Shown here piece after piece: positions 21,857 to 30,516 of a stretch of DNA of 64,000 nt. Source of the DNA: CAKSFT01 sp045544615 (GTDB lineage Bacteria > Bacillota > Clostridia > UBA1381); contig JAZPZI010000039.1 in the NCBI GenBank assembly GCA_045544615.1, forward strand, positions 124,001 to 188,000. The letters are read 5' to 3'. Each line of letters opens with the position of its first letter. Positions within the stretch are counted from its first letter, which is position 1. A model generated the notes under the pieces. It had not been told where the DNA came from. It did not search any database and saw only the letters and a program-made list of their open reading frames with translations. Made by a program: the position numbers and the translations under genes.

Positions 21857-23614
21857 TTATATATAGTATTTTTCCTTGTATTTCTCGTATTGTGCTACGA
21901 AATTGTTTTCGCCGTCGTCCTTTACGTGGTGCAGATAATCGTGAGTTTCGAAGCTATCGTTTGCAACCTGGATAAGACATACTGCGATATTTGAACAGTG
22001 GTCGGCAACACGCTCGTAGTTTGCAACAAGGTCAGAGAAGACAAAGCCTGTCTCGATTGTGCACTCGTTTGTCTGCAGACGCTTGATGTGGTTTCTCTTG
22101 AGCTTTTTCTTCAGGCGGTCGATAACCTGCTCGAGTGGCTCGACCTTTTTCGCAAGCTCGAGGTCCTCGTTTATAAATGCATCGGTTGTCATATTGAGGA
22201 TTTCGCCCAATGCTTCGGTCATAACCCTGAGTTCTGTCAGGGCATCGCCCGAGAATACAAGCTTCTTTTCATGAATTTCAAGTGCAGTTTCATAGATATT
22301 TACTGCATGGTCGGACATTCTTTCAAAGTCGCCGATTGTATGCAGAAGGTTTGATACTTCGTGACCGTCCTCTACAGATAGGGTCTGACGGCTCAGTTTT
22401 ACAAGATATGTGCCGAGCTTGTCCTCGTAGTAGTCGACTTCGGATTCAGCTTCCACTACCGACCGGGCAATGTCTTCGTCGTATTTATCGATAAGCGAGA
22501 TTGCCGAGATAAGGCTCTGATACGAGATGTTTGCCATATGATTTGTGACATTCTTTGCGTGAGCTATTGCAACAGACGGTGTTGCAAGGAGACGCTCATC
22601 AAGAAGAAGTGTCTTTTTATCCTCGCCCTTTTCAGGAACAATAACGTATGCAAGCTTTTCGAGCTGCTTGGTAAACGGGAAGAGTGCAGCTGTTGCGAAT
22701 ACATTGAATATACTGTGGATGATTGCGATATTTACTGCTGAAATTGAGTCGTCTATAAAAGGTATTCCGATAAACCATCTGATGAGATAGTATACAATCA
22801 GGAAGACAAGTGCACCAATAATATTGAATGAAAGATGAACAATGGCTGTTCTTCTTGCATTCTTGTTTGTGCCGATTGAGGAGAGCATTGCAGTAACGCA
22901 GGTACCGATATTCTGACCGAGAATAATTGGGATGGCATTTGAGTATGTTATGCCACCGGTTACGGCAAGCGCCTGGAGAATACCGACTGATGCTGATGAA
23001 CTCTGGACGATTGCGGTAAGTATAGCACCTGCTAAGATACCGAGAATTGGATTCGAGAAAAGAAGCAATATATTTGCGAATTCAGGACTATTCTTGAGTG
23101 GGTCAACTGCTGACGACATCGTTTCCATTCCGGTCATCAAAACGGCAAAACCGAGCAAGATTGCACCGAGATCTTTTTTTCTCTGTTTTTTTGTGAAGGT
23201 ATATAGAATTATACCGATAAATGCAAGAACAGGTGAGAATGTTGTAGGCTTAAAGAGGGTTAAAATGAAGTTACCCGAGTCGCCGATACCTGATAAACTC
23301 AAAAGCCAGGAGGTTACGGTTGTTCCGATATTTGCACCCATTATGATGCCGATTGATTGTGAGAGTGTCATAATCCCTGAGTTTACAAATCCGACCACCA
23401 TAACGGTTGTAGCTGATGAACTCTGGATTATTGCGGTAACACCAAGACCAAGCAGGAGCCCTTTTAGCGGATTTGAGGTAAGGTTTTCAAGGATTGATGT
23501 AAGCTTGTTTCCCGAGGCACGCTCAAGACCGTCACCCATAACGTTCATTCCGAACAGGAAGAGGGCAAGCCCGCCGATGAGGGTGATGATGTTAAAAATG
23601 CCGAAAGTTTCCAT
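21857..23614 (-). CDS. Na+/phosphate cotransporter family protein with PhoU-like domain
   Basis: A 585-residue protein. Residues about 1-310 hold two inverted Na/Pi-cotransporter repeats, each with a QSSSAT/QSSSAS motif (GLGVTAIIQSSSATTVMVVG and LTAIVQSSSASVGILQALAV), with about nine membrane helices. Residues about 350-560 are a helical PhoU-like domain. The family (NptA/YjbB-like) moves phosphate with sodium; direction and regulation are not visible. It has its own promoter and no other pho gene nearby. Confidence 0.9.
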   Translation of the reverse strand: METFGIFNIITLIGGLALFLFGMNVMGDGLERASGNKLTSILENLTSNPLKGLLLGLGVTAIIQSSSATTVMVVGFVNSGIMTLSQSIGIIMGANIGTTVTSWLLSLSGIGDSGNFILTLFKPTTFSPVLAFIGIILYTFTKKQRKKDLGAILLGFAVLMTGMETMSSAVDPLKNSPEFANILLLFSNPILGILAGAILTAIVQSSSASVGILQALAVTGGITYSNAIPIILGQNIGTCVTAMLSSIGTNKNARRTAIVHLSFNIIGALVFLIVYYLIRWFIGIPFIDDSISAVNIAIIHSIFNVFATAALFPFTKQLEKLAYVIVPEKGEDKKTLLLDERLLATPSVAIAHAKNVTNHMANISYQSLISAISLIDKYDEDIARSVVEAESEVDYYEDKLGTYLVKLSRQTLSVEDGHEVSNLLHTIGDFERMSDHAVNIYETALEIHEKKLVFSGDALTELRVMTEALGEILNMTTDAFINEDLELAKKVEPLEQVIDRLKKKLKRNHIKRLQTNECTIETGFVFSDLVANYERVADHCSNIAVCLIQVANDSFETHDYLHHVKDDGENNFVAQYEKYKEKYYI

Positions 23615-23648
23615 GTAGTTTGTCCTCCTTTAGAGTTTTGCTATTATG

Positions 23649-23678
23649 AGTATACCACAACTCGGTATCTTTTAGCAA
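23649..23678 (-). promoter_or_regulatory. promoter of the Na/Pi transporter gene
   Basis: Minus strand: -35 TTGCTA (23673-23678), 18-base spacer, -10 TATACT (23649-23654). Confidence 0.65.
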
Positions 23679-23712
23679 TTATATTATTTAAAATCGTGCA
23701 AATTTTGTAAAT

Positions 23713-23749
23713 AAAAAACGGATTTTCGTACAAAGGAAAATCCGTTTTT
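23713..23749 (-). terminator. terminator of the argS-membrane protein operon
   Basis: AAAAACGGATTTTC...GAAAATCCGTTTTT between the membrane protein gene and the Na/Pi promoter. Confidence 0.85.
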
Positions 23750-23752
23750 GTG

Positions 23753-24481
23753 CTATCTGCGATATTGGTTTTTGCGGGCAACTGTCCACAAGGTTTGCTG
23801 CCACAGACGATGCGAGAGCGAGAGCGAAATAAGCGCTCCGTAACAAAGTATCTGTGATGCAACAAGAAACATATTTTTAATGAGTGTAAATTCCATATTG
23901 ATTGAAAGGTGACTGTATGCAAACAACTTATAGAAAGATGGAATACCTGTTGTCAGCAAAAGTATAAGAATCAGCATTGTTCTGAATGTCTTTCTGCCCT
24001 TTCTGAGAGTGCGGGCACATACAAAATGCAACAATGCGGCAACACAACTGAAAAGGACACCTATGGGCTCATAGCAACCCCAGTTTATATAGTTAAACAT
24101 CAGTGCATTTTCACGCTGAAAGGCATAGAATTCAGTAAATCCTGCACTGAAGAAATCTGCAAACGAATTCATAACCATGTAATAGATAACCCAGCAGTTG
24201 CCGATTAGGTAGCATATTGCGATCGCATATAGCACCCACTTGAGTATTATTGCTTTTGGTGTAGTTCCGTTCGGGATTATCAGCATAAATGGGATATAAA
24301 TTGTGAGTAACTGGCACATTACATATATAATAGATGAAACATTGAATTTGTCGTAATAAACAATCGAAAGCACCATATCAAAAAGTTCATCTGCCAGATG
24401 CAGGCACGCAAGTATGATGCTGAGTGCCAACAGCGTGTTATACAGCATATTTATATTTTTTTCTTTTTGAAGTCTGTACAT
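23753..24481 (-). CDS. polytopic membrane protein, unknown function
   Basis: A 242-residue protein with about seven hydrophobic segments and a basic C-terminus (ARKNQYRR). I do not recognise a family. RBS GAGGTAA, ATG at 24481, 15 bases after the argS stop, so it is co-transcribed with argS and may be a passenger of that operon. The loop YAFQRENALMFNYINWGCYE between two helices has no motif I can name. A terminator follows. Confidence 0.7.
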   Translation of the reverse strand: MYRLQKEKNINMLYNTLLALSIILACLHLADELFDMVLSIVYYDKFNVSSIIYVMCQLLTIYIPFMLIIPNGTTPKAIILKWVLYAIAICYLIGNCWVIYYMVMNSFADFFSAGFTEFYAFQRENALMFNYINWGCYEPIGVLFSCVAALLHFVCARTLRKGRKTFRTMLILILLLTTGIPSFYKLFAYSHLSINMEFTLIKNMFLVASQILCYGALISLSLSHRLWQQTLWTVARKNQYRR

Positions 24482-24496
24482 TTAATATTACCTCAC

Positions 24497-26194
24497 TTAC
24501 ATAGTTTCAACGGTATCAATACCGAGGAGTGACAAGGCACTCTTTATAACTACCGATGTAGCCTCAACAATTGCAAGTCTTGCCTTTTTGGTTTCTTCAT
24601 CAATGCCGTCTTTTAAGATCGGGCAGCTGTTATAGAACTTATTGAAGGCTCTTGCAAGATTTGTAACATATCTGTTTATATAGAACGGCTCGTTCTTTTC
24701 AGCAGCATCTGCTACAGCATCGCCGTAGGCAGCAAGCTGTGTAAAAAGAGCATATTCATCATCAGAAACGGTCTTTGAAAAATCAGGGTTTTCATAGCCG
24801 AGGGTATTCTTTCTCAAAATACTCTTTGCACGGGCATAGCCGTACTGAACATAAGGTGCAGACTCGCCCTCAAAGTCGAGCATGCTGTCCCATGAAAATA
24901 CGATGTCCTTTTCACGGCTGTTCTTTAAGAATGTGTATAAAACAGCGCCGATACCGATTTTTTCGCTTGCTTCTTCCTTGTTTTCCATATCAGGAGAGTT
25001 TTTGGAGATGATTTCCATAGTCTTTGCAACCGACTCGTTCAAAACATCCTCCAAAAAGATTACGTCGCCGTGACGGGTTGAGAGCTTTTTGTCAGGGAAT
25101 TTTACAAGCCCGAAACCAACATGGACACAGTCATCGCCCCAGTCGTAGCCCGCCTTTTTGATAACCGAGAAAATCTGGTTAAAGTGGAGTGCCTGCGGTG
25201 TTCCGACAACATAGATGTTTTTATAGAAATCGTATGTGCGCTTTCTGTAGAGCGCAGCAGAGATATCTCTTGTTGCATAGATTGTTGCACCGTCAGACTT
25301 TAAGATTATGCAAGGCGGCATATTCTTCTCGGAGAGGTCAACAACCTGAGCGCCTTCGCTTTCTGTCAAAAGCCCCTTTTCGGCAAGAATATCAACGACT
25401 TCCTGCATCTTGTCACTATAGAAGCTTTCGCCTGCATAGGAATCAAAGCTTACACCGAGACGGTCGTAAACTCTGTTGAATTCCACAAGGCTGACATCCT
25501 TAAAATACTTCCAGAGTGCGGTTGTTTCAGGGTCATTTTCCTCGAGGAGCTTAAAATATTCCCTTGCTTCATCATCAAGAGCCGGGTTCTTTTCGGCTTC
25601 TTCATGGAATTTTACATAAATCTTCAAAAGCTCGTTGATAGGGTCTTTTTCGATAACTTCACGGTCACCCCAACGCTTGTATGCCGAGATGAGCTTTCCG
25701 AACTGTGTACCCCAGTCACCGAGATGATTGATTTTTACGGTTTTGTAGCCGAGATGGCGGTAAATTTTCTCAAGAGAGTTCCCGACTGCGGTTGAGAAAA
25801 GGTGACCGATATGGAAAGGCTTTGCGATGTTAGGTGATGAAAACTCAACTAAAACGGTCTTGCCCTCTCCCATATCTGATGAACCGTAGTTGTCCTTCTT
25901 TTCGGCAATCTCTGTAATTATACTCTTTGTAAAGGTTTCTCTGTTATAGAAGAAATTAAGGTATCCGCCGAGTGCTTCTGCCTTTTTAATATATTCATCG
26001 CTTTCAAAACTTGCTGCAAGCTCAGATGCAATGACAGGCGGTGCTTTTCTCATGGTTTTTGCAAGAATAAAACACGGAAATGCCTGGTCGCCCAACTTTG
26101 AATCGGGCGGAGTCTCCAAAGCACCGAGCAGAGTATCGAGTTCAAGACCTGTAAGTTTTTCAAGCTTTTTTGCTATGTATTCCTTAAAATTCAT
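24497..26194 (-). CDS. argS: arginyl-tRNA synthetase
   Basis: Charges tRNA-Arg. The 565-residue class I enzyme has the N-terminal additional domain (about 1-100), the HIGH motif in SPNIAKPFHIGHLFST (about 115), the KMSKS-equivalent region around KKLSTRHGDVIFLEDVL, YVQYGYARAKSI leading into the anticodon domain, and the usual C-terminus. RBS AGGTATTATT is modest; the ATG at 26194 fits the family start. The promoter at 26232-26260 is consensus-like. No T-box leader was seen in the short untranslated region. Confidence 0.96.
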   Translation of the reverse strand: MNFKEYIAKKLEKLTGLELDTLLGALETPPDSKLGDQAFPCFILAKTMRKAPPVIASELAASFESDEYIKKAEALGGYLNFFYNRETFTKSIITEIAEKKDNYGSSDMGEGKTVLVEFSSPNIAKPFHIGHLFSTAVGNSLEKIYRHLGYKTVKINHLGDWGTQFGKLISAYKRWGDREVIEKDPINELLKIYVKFHEEAEKNPALDDEAREYFKLLEENDPETTALWKYFKDVSLVEFNRVYDRLGVSFDSYAGESFYSDKMQEVVDILAEKGLLTESEGAQVVDLSEKNMPPCIILKSDGATIYATRDISAALYRKRTYDFYKNIYVVGTPQALHFNQIFSVIKKAGYDWGDDCVHVGFGLVKFPDKKLSTRHGDVIFLEDVLNESVAKTMEIISKNSPDMENKEEASEKIGIGAVLYTFLKNSREKDIVFSWDSMLDFEGESAPYVQYGYARAKSILRKNTLGYENPDFSKTVSDDEYALFTQLAAYGDAVADAAEKNEPFYINRYVTNLARAFNKFYNSCPILKDGIDEETKKARLAIVEATSVVIKSALSLLGIDTVETM

Positions 26195-26231
26195 AATAAT
26201 ACCTCATTATAATTAATCATTGCAATGTATA

Positions 26232-26260
26232 AGTATATAACTTTTACGGGAGTTTGTCAA
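26232..26260 (-). promoter_or_regulatory. promoter of argS
   Basis: Minus strand: -35 TTGACA (26255-26260), 17-base spacer, -10 TATACT (26232-26237). Confidence 0.85.
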
Positions 26261-26322
26261 GGGTTATGGGGAAAATTCTGATACAGGAATGTGAGATTTC
26301 AACAGTAAAAATCATCATTTCC

Positions 26323-26351
26323 TTGACATATTTCACCATGGATGATATGAT
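26323..26351 (+). promoter_or_regulatory. promoter of mnmM
   Basis: -35 TTGACA (26323-26328), 17-base spacer, -10 TATGAT (26346-26351). The transcript would start only about 12 bases before the ATG. Confidence 0.75.
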
Positions 26352-26368
26352 TTTTCCGAGGTGATAGT

Positions 26369-26929
26369 ATGATATTTAATAACCCACAGGATATATGTGA
26401 GTTTTATATTGAAAAGGCAGTAAAGCCGGGCGATGTCGTAATCGATGCAACTGTCGGAAACGGAAACGATACCTTAAAACTAAGTAATGCCGTCGGCATG
26501 GACGGGTGCGTTTTTGGCTTTGACATTCAAAAAGCGGCATTAGATGCCGCTAAAAATCAGAATTACAGATATGAAAATGTAGTTTTCATCAATGATTCGC
26601 ACGCCGAGCTCGATCGATATATTGACAAAGAAATCAGCTTTGCAATATTCAATCTCGGCTATCTTCCGGGTGGAGATCACAGAATTATCACCAAAGCCGA
26701 AAGCACAGTTGAAGCTATCGAAAAATCGATGGTGCTCCTGAAAGAGGACGGTGTGATTCTGCTTGTAATCTACCGAGGCGGTGACACAGGATTTTCCGAG
26801 TGTGAAGCACTTTTAGAGTACCTAAAAGGCGTAGACTACAGGAAATATACCGTACTGAAATTCGATTACTCAAACCGCCCTAAAAATCCGCCGATTGTTG
26901 CTGTGATAGAGAAAAAGTCAGTTAACTAA
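26369..26929 (+). CDS. mnmM: tRNA wobble-uridine methyltransferase MnmM (YtqB family)
   Basis: The YtqB/MnmM family uses SAM to complete the 5-methylaminomethyl group on U34 of some tRNAs in Gram-positive bacteria that lack the MnmC enzyme. The 186-residue protein has the SAM motif VVIDATVGNGNDTL, acidic GFDIQK, and the family hallmark NLGYLPGGDH. The C-terminus SNRPKNPPIVAVIEKK is also typical. RBS GAGGTGATAGT, ATG at 26369. The last 12 bases overlap the converging MATE gene. The likely partner mnmL is about 7 kb away at 34273. Confidence 0.85.
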   Translation: MIFNNPQDICEFYIEKAVKPGDVVIDATVGNGNDTLKLSNAVGMDGCVFGFDIQKAALDAAKNQNYRYENVVFINDSHAELDRYIDKEISFAIFNLGYLPGGDHRIITKAESTVEAIEKSMVLLKEDGVILLVIYRGGDTGFSECEALLEYLKGVDYRKYTVLKFDYSNRPKNPPIVAVIEKKSVN

Positions 26930-28261
26930 ATCATTCAGCCATTTCCCCGATTTGAATCGCAGGAATGCACCTGTTGCTTTTACGACTTCCTCTGCGACAA
27001 GGAAGAATGCAAGAATCCAGAACGGTGCATGGAACACGAATGCCGAAAGGTATGCACCAAGCACACCGACACCCCAGAGTGAGCCGGTATCAAGCCAGAA
27101 ACAGAAGGTAGTATCTCCGCCGCTTCGGAGGATTCCGACGATTGCCATATAGTTGTAGACCTTAAAGAACATAAACAGGCCAAACATGGTAATGAGTATC
27201 TTTGCATAGCCGAGTGCATCGACGGATACATTTGAATAAAGTTTTAAATAGTATGGCATCAGAACAAGCATGAGTATGCCTAAAACTGTGCCGATACTAC
27301 ACGATATAAGCGAGAATTTCTTTGCGTAGCTGTTTGCTTCGCTCTGTTTTTTCTCGCCTATTTTTTTGCCTACAACCACGCCGCCGGCACTTGCGATACC
27401 CATACAGAGTGCGGTTGTGAGCTGTTCTAAGTTTCTCGAAATCTGGTTTGCCGCAACGATTGCATTGTCCATATGTCCGAAGATAACGTTATACATACTG
27501 ATGCCAAGTCCCCACATGGTTTCGTTGCAGACAACCGGGAGAATGGTTTTTATATATTGCGGAATGAAAGTCATATCGGGCTTGAAGTGTCGGAGGCGTA
27601 ATCGTATTTTTGTCTTGCCTGAGAGCATTACGGCAAAAATCATTACAGTTTCAAAAACTCTTGCTGTTGATGTTGCGATTGCAGCACCCGAGACACCTAA
27701 TGCAGGAGCACCGAAGTGTCCGTTTATCAGAATATAGTTAAGACAAGTGTTGATAAGAAGAGCCGTTCCTGTGATAAGAAGTGGAACAAGCGCAAGCTCG
27801 GTTGAGCGCATAGCGGTTGCAAGAGGAAGGCTCAGCCCCATCATAACATAGCTTATTCCTGCGATTTTAAGGTATGGAACGGCACAGAGAATCGTTTCAC
27901 GGTCCTTGGTGAAGATTCCCATAATAAACTCGGGTGCAAATATGGCAAGACCTGCAAAAATCAGCGATACTGCCGAGCATAAAAAGAGTGAATATGCAAC
28001 CGGGAGCTGGAGATTTTCGTAATCCTTTTTGCCGAAAAACTGGGCAATGAAAATAGTAGAACCGCTCGCAACGCCAAAGGTTACAAGATTGAATATGAAA
28101 AACCACTGATTTGCAAGCCCGACCGCCGCAACCGCACGGTCACCGAGCGAGCCGATCATGACGGTATCTATCATATTAAGAAGTGAAGTAAGCAGATTTT
28201 GCAGTGCAACAGGGACTGCAATGCTCAAGAGGGCATTTTTTAGTTCTTTATGTTTAAACAT
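26918..28261 (-). CDS. MATE family efflux transporter
   Basis: A 447-residue transporter with about twelve membrane helices in two MATE halves, starting near SIAVPVALQNLLTSLLNMID and MGLGISMYNVIFGHM-like second half (SPHMVS region aside). Motifs NMIDTVMIGSLGDRAVAAVG and IVAANQISRNLEQL are typical of Na+- or H+-driven multidrug MATE pumps of the DinF/NorM group. Substrate cannot be read. It ends inside the 3' end of mnmM on the other strand. Confidence 0.9.
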   Translation of the reverse strand: MFKHKELKNALLSIAVPVALQNLLTSLLNMIDTVMIGSLGDRAVAAVGLANQWFFIFNLVTFGVASGSTIFIAQFFGKKDYENLQLPVAYSLFLCSAVSLIFAGLAIFAPEFIMGIFTKDRETILCAVPYLKIAGISYVMMGLSLPLATAMRSTELALVPLLITGTALLINTCLNYILINGHFGAPALGVSGAAIATSTARVFETVMIFAVMLSGKTKIRLRLRHFKPDMTFIPQYIKTILPVVCNETMWGLGISMYNVIFGHMDNAIVAANQISRNLEQLTTALCMGIASAGGVVVGKKIGEKKQSEANSYAKKFSLISCSIGTVLGILMLVLMPYYLKLYSNVSVDALGYAKILITMFGLFMFFKVYNYMAIVGILRSGGDTTFCFWLDTGSLWGVGVLGAYLSAFVFHAPFWILAFFLVAEEVVKATGAFLRFKSGKWLNDLVN

Positions 28262-28401
28262 TTCTTTTCTCCTGGAAATTTAATGGAATATATCTTATCA
28301 TAAACCTTTGCTAAAATCAACCCGAAAGGGAAATTTTTGAGGGCAATGTATATTTTCCAAAAAAGAGAGACACAATATTCAAAGAAAGGAAGTGTTAAAT
28401 A

Positions 28402-28503
28402 ATGGAAGAAAACAAGAAACAACAGCAAAACCAGCAGAATCAGCAGGAAAAAGAACAAAACCGTAACAACAAAAACAATCAGAAGGACGAAAAGAAAAAC
28501 TGA
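28402..28503 (+). CDS. 33-residue Gln/Asn/Lys-rich peptide
   Basis: A tiny gene with GGAAG ten bases before the ATG and an intrinsic terminator seven bases after the stop. The product begins MEENKKQQQNQQNQQEKEQN and is entirely Glu, Gln, Asn, Lys, Arg and Asp after the Met; it should be disordered and soluble. I recall similar short Q/N/K-rich peptides in clostridial genomes but know no function; a spore-associated or osmotic role would be a guess. The long hydrophobic frame on the other strand is only its complement. Confidence 0.55.
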   Translation: MEENKKQQQNQQNQQEKEQNRNNKNNQKDEKKN

Positions 28504-28507
28504 CAAG

Positions 28508-28536
28508 AAAATACCCCGCATTTGCGGGGTATTTTT
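28508..28536 (+). terminator. intrinsic terminator
   Basis: ATACCCCGCA-ttTGCGGGGTATTTTT after the Q/N-rich peptide gene. Confidence 0.9.
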
Positions 28537-28604
28537 GTTATGTTAAAATAAGTAAAATGAAAAAATAAATTTTAATATTTTTGACGAAAAAAAGAAAAAG
28601 GGGG

Positions 28605-28633
28605 TTGAAAAAAATTCCATATTGTAGTATTAT
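28605..28633 (+). promoter_or_regulatory. promoter of xpt
   Basis: -35 TTGAAA (28605-28610), 17-base spacer, -10 TATTAT (28628-28633); a TATAAT three bases further gives an alternative. The leader is about 35 bases, too short for a purine riboswitch. Confidence 0.65.
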
Positions 28634-28671
28634 AATATATTATATAAGATAGAAAGAGGAGGTCCCGACTG

Positions 28672-29247
28672 ATGAAGTTGTTAAAGGATATGATACTGAA
28701 AAAAGGTGTCGTGAAAGAGGGAAACATTCTAAAGGTCGACAGCTTTTTGAATCATCAGATGGATATCGGACTTTTTCAGGAAATAGGCAAGGAATTCAAA
28801 AGAAGATTTGAGGGTGAAAAGATTACAAAGATACTCACCATCGAGGCTTCGGGAATAGGTATTGCCTGTGTTGCGGCGCAGTATTTCGGTGTGCCGGTTG
28901 TCTTTGCAAAAAAGAGTCAGACAAAAAATATTGCAGGAGATGTATATACAACTAAAGTTCAGTCCTTTACACACGGAAGAATTTATGATATAATAGTTTC
29001 GAAGGATTTCCTGTCGGCAGATGACAGGGTACTTATAATCGACGATTTTCTGGCAAACGGATGTGCACTTTTGGGGCTTTTGGAGGTCGTAAAGCTTGCA
29101 GGTGCCGAGGTTGCAGGTGCCGGAATCGTAGTCGAGAAGGGATTCCAGCACGGTGGAGCAGAAATCCGTAACATGGGAGTTCGTGTGGAATCGCTTGCGA
29201 TTGTCGATGAGATGAGAGCAACGGGTGACATAGTATTCAGAGATTGA
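28672..29247 (+). CDS. xpt: xanthine phosphoribosyltransferase
   Basis: Converts xanthine and PRPP to XMP in purine salvage. The 191-residue protein matches the Xpt layout: VDSFLNHQMDIGL near residue 24, ILTIEASGIGIA, VVFAKKSQTKN, and the PRPP loop VLIIDDFLANGCALLGL. RBS AGAGGAGGT, ATG at 28672. The BMP-type transporter genes start 62 bases downstream, so uptake and salvage are probably co-expressed. Unlike many Firmicutes xpt genes it has no guanine riboswitch that I can see. Confidence 0.93.
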   Translation: MKLLKDMILKKGVVKEGNILKVDSFLNHQMDIGLFQEIGKEFKRRFEGEKITKILTIEASGIGIACVAAQYFGVPVVFAKKSQTKNIAGDVYTTKVQSFTHGRIYDIIVSKDFLSADDRVLIIDDFLANGCALLGLLEVVKLAGAEVAGAGIVVEKGFQHGGAEIRNMGVRVESLAIVDEMRATGDIVFRD

Positions 29248-29309
29248 TTTATAAGGCAAAAGCCTTTTAAATAATTAAATTAACCATTTTTTAAGGGAGG
29301 ATTTTTCAA

Positions 29310-30422
29310 ATGAAAAAGTTATTGGCAGTACTTCTCGGTGTTGCAATGTGTGCTTCAATGGCAGCATGCGGCGGCGAGACAGGCGAAGACGCAGGCAAAA
29401 AAGCAGACGTTAAGGTTGGTGTAATCCACATCGGTGATCCTGATGCAGGTTCAGGCTACTCATATGCACATGACTTGGGTATCCAGGAAATGCAGAAGAA
29501 CTTAGGCCTTGACGATTCACAGATTGTAAGAAAGAACAATGTTAACGACACAGACCCAACAGCTACAGAAACAGCTATCACAGAGTGTATTGAAGAAGGA
29601 TGTAACATCATCTTCGGTACAAGCTGGGGATACATGGACACAATGGAAGCTTTGGCAGAACAGTATCCTGATGTTATCTTCTCACACGGCACAGGCTACA
29701 AGAACAACGGCAAGAACATGAACAACTACTTCGGTAGAATCTACCAGGCAAGATATCTCTCAGGTATCGTTGCAGGTATGAAGACCGAATCAAACAAGAT
29801 CGGTTATGTTGCAGCTATGGGTATCGAAAACTCAGAAGTAACAGGCGGTATCAACGCATTCGCTATGGGTGTTGCTTCAGTTAACCCTGATGCACAGGTA
29901 TTGGTAAAGGTTACAAACAGCTGGTATGACCCTGCAGAAGAATCAAATGCTGCAAAGGCTCTTATCAACGAAGGTTGTGACGTATTGGCTCAGCACTGTG
30001 ATACTCCTAACCCACAGCTCGAAGCAGAAGCTGCAGGCGTTTGGGGCGTAGGTTACAACTCAGACATGATTAAGGATGCTCCAAAGGCTACTTTGACATC
30101 AACAATCTGGAACTGGGGCGTTTACTATACACAGGCTACAAAGGCTGTAATCGACGGAACATGGACAGCTGAAAACTACTTCGGTGGCATGGACGACGGT
30201 TTGGTTGACATCACAGAACTCAATGCTGACCTTTGCACAGATGAAATGAAGGCAGCAGTTGAAGCAGCAAGAGAAAAGATTACAAAAGAAGGCTTCAATG
30301 TATTTGATGGCGTAATCGAAACAAATGACGGCAAGACAGTTGGCGAAGAAGGTAAGACACTTGATGACGCTACAATCACAGGCGGAATCAACTGGTACTA
30401 CAAGAACGTTGTTGTTAAATAA
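29310..30422 (+). CDS. BMP family nucleoside-binding lipoprotein
   Basis: The substrate-binding part of a nucleoside ABC transporter. The 370-residue protein has a lipoprotein signal (MKKLLAVLLGVAMCASMAAC, lipobox Cys at 20), then a BMP domain: KVGVIHIGDPDAGSGYSYAH, the repeated ATETAITECIEEGCNIIFGTSW and IGYVAAMGIENSEVTGGINA. Related proteins (BmpA/PnrA, B. subtilis NupN) bind purine nucleosides. Codon bias suggests high expression. A terminator after this gene and before the ATPase gene would make it more abundant than the other subunits. Confidence 0.92.
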   Translation: MKKLLAVLLGVAMCASMAACGGETGEDAGKKADVKVGVIHIGDPDAGSGYSYAHDLGIQEMQKNLGLDDSQIVRKNNVNDTDPTATETAITECIEEGCNIIFGTSWGYMDTMEALAEQYPDVIFSHGTGYKNNGKNMNNYFGRIYQARYLSGIVAGMKTESNKIGYVAAMGIENSEVTGGINAFAMGVASVNPDAQVLVKVTNSWYDPAEESNAAKALINEGCDVLAQHCDTPNPQLEAEAAGVWGVGYNSDMIKDAPKATLTSTIWNWGVYYTQATKAVIDGTWTAENYFGGMDDGLVDITELNADLCTDEMKAAVEAAREKITKEGFNVFDGVIETNDGKTVGEEGKTLDDATITGGINWYYKNVVVK

Positions 30423-30442
30423 TCTGTAAAGAAAAAGCATAT

Positions 30443-30470
30443 AAGGCGGACCCAATAAGTCCGCCTTTTT
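30443..30470 (+). terminator. intra-operon terminator
   Basis: AAGGCGGAC-ccaataa-GTCCGCCTTTTT between the binding protein and ATPase genes. It probably allows partial read-through. Confidence 0.85.
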
Positions 30471-30516
30471 GCCTTAAAATATGGTTAATAAAAATGGCAT
30501 ACAAGAGGTGATGAAA

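Noticed and set aside
22932..23618. 228-residue frame opposite the Na/Pi transporter
   Set aside because: Antisense shadow of a well-identified gene with no start signals of its own.
26195..26260. T-box leader upstream of argS
   Set aside because: The untranslated region is under 40 bases and has no T-box sequence. The same holds upstream of the DAHP synthase gene.
28240..28521. 93-residue very hydrophobic reading frame on the minus strand
   Set aside because: It is the complement of the Q/N/K-rich peptide gene, where AAC/CAG/AAA codons read as Leu, Val and Phe. It has no ribosome binding site and overlaps the MATE start.
28537..28671. Purine riboswitch upstream of xpt
   Set aside because: The conserved purine-aptamer loops were looked for and not found; the transcript leader is too short.
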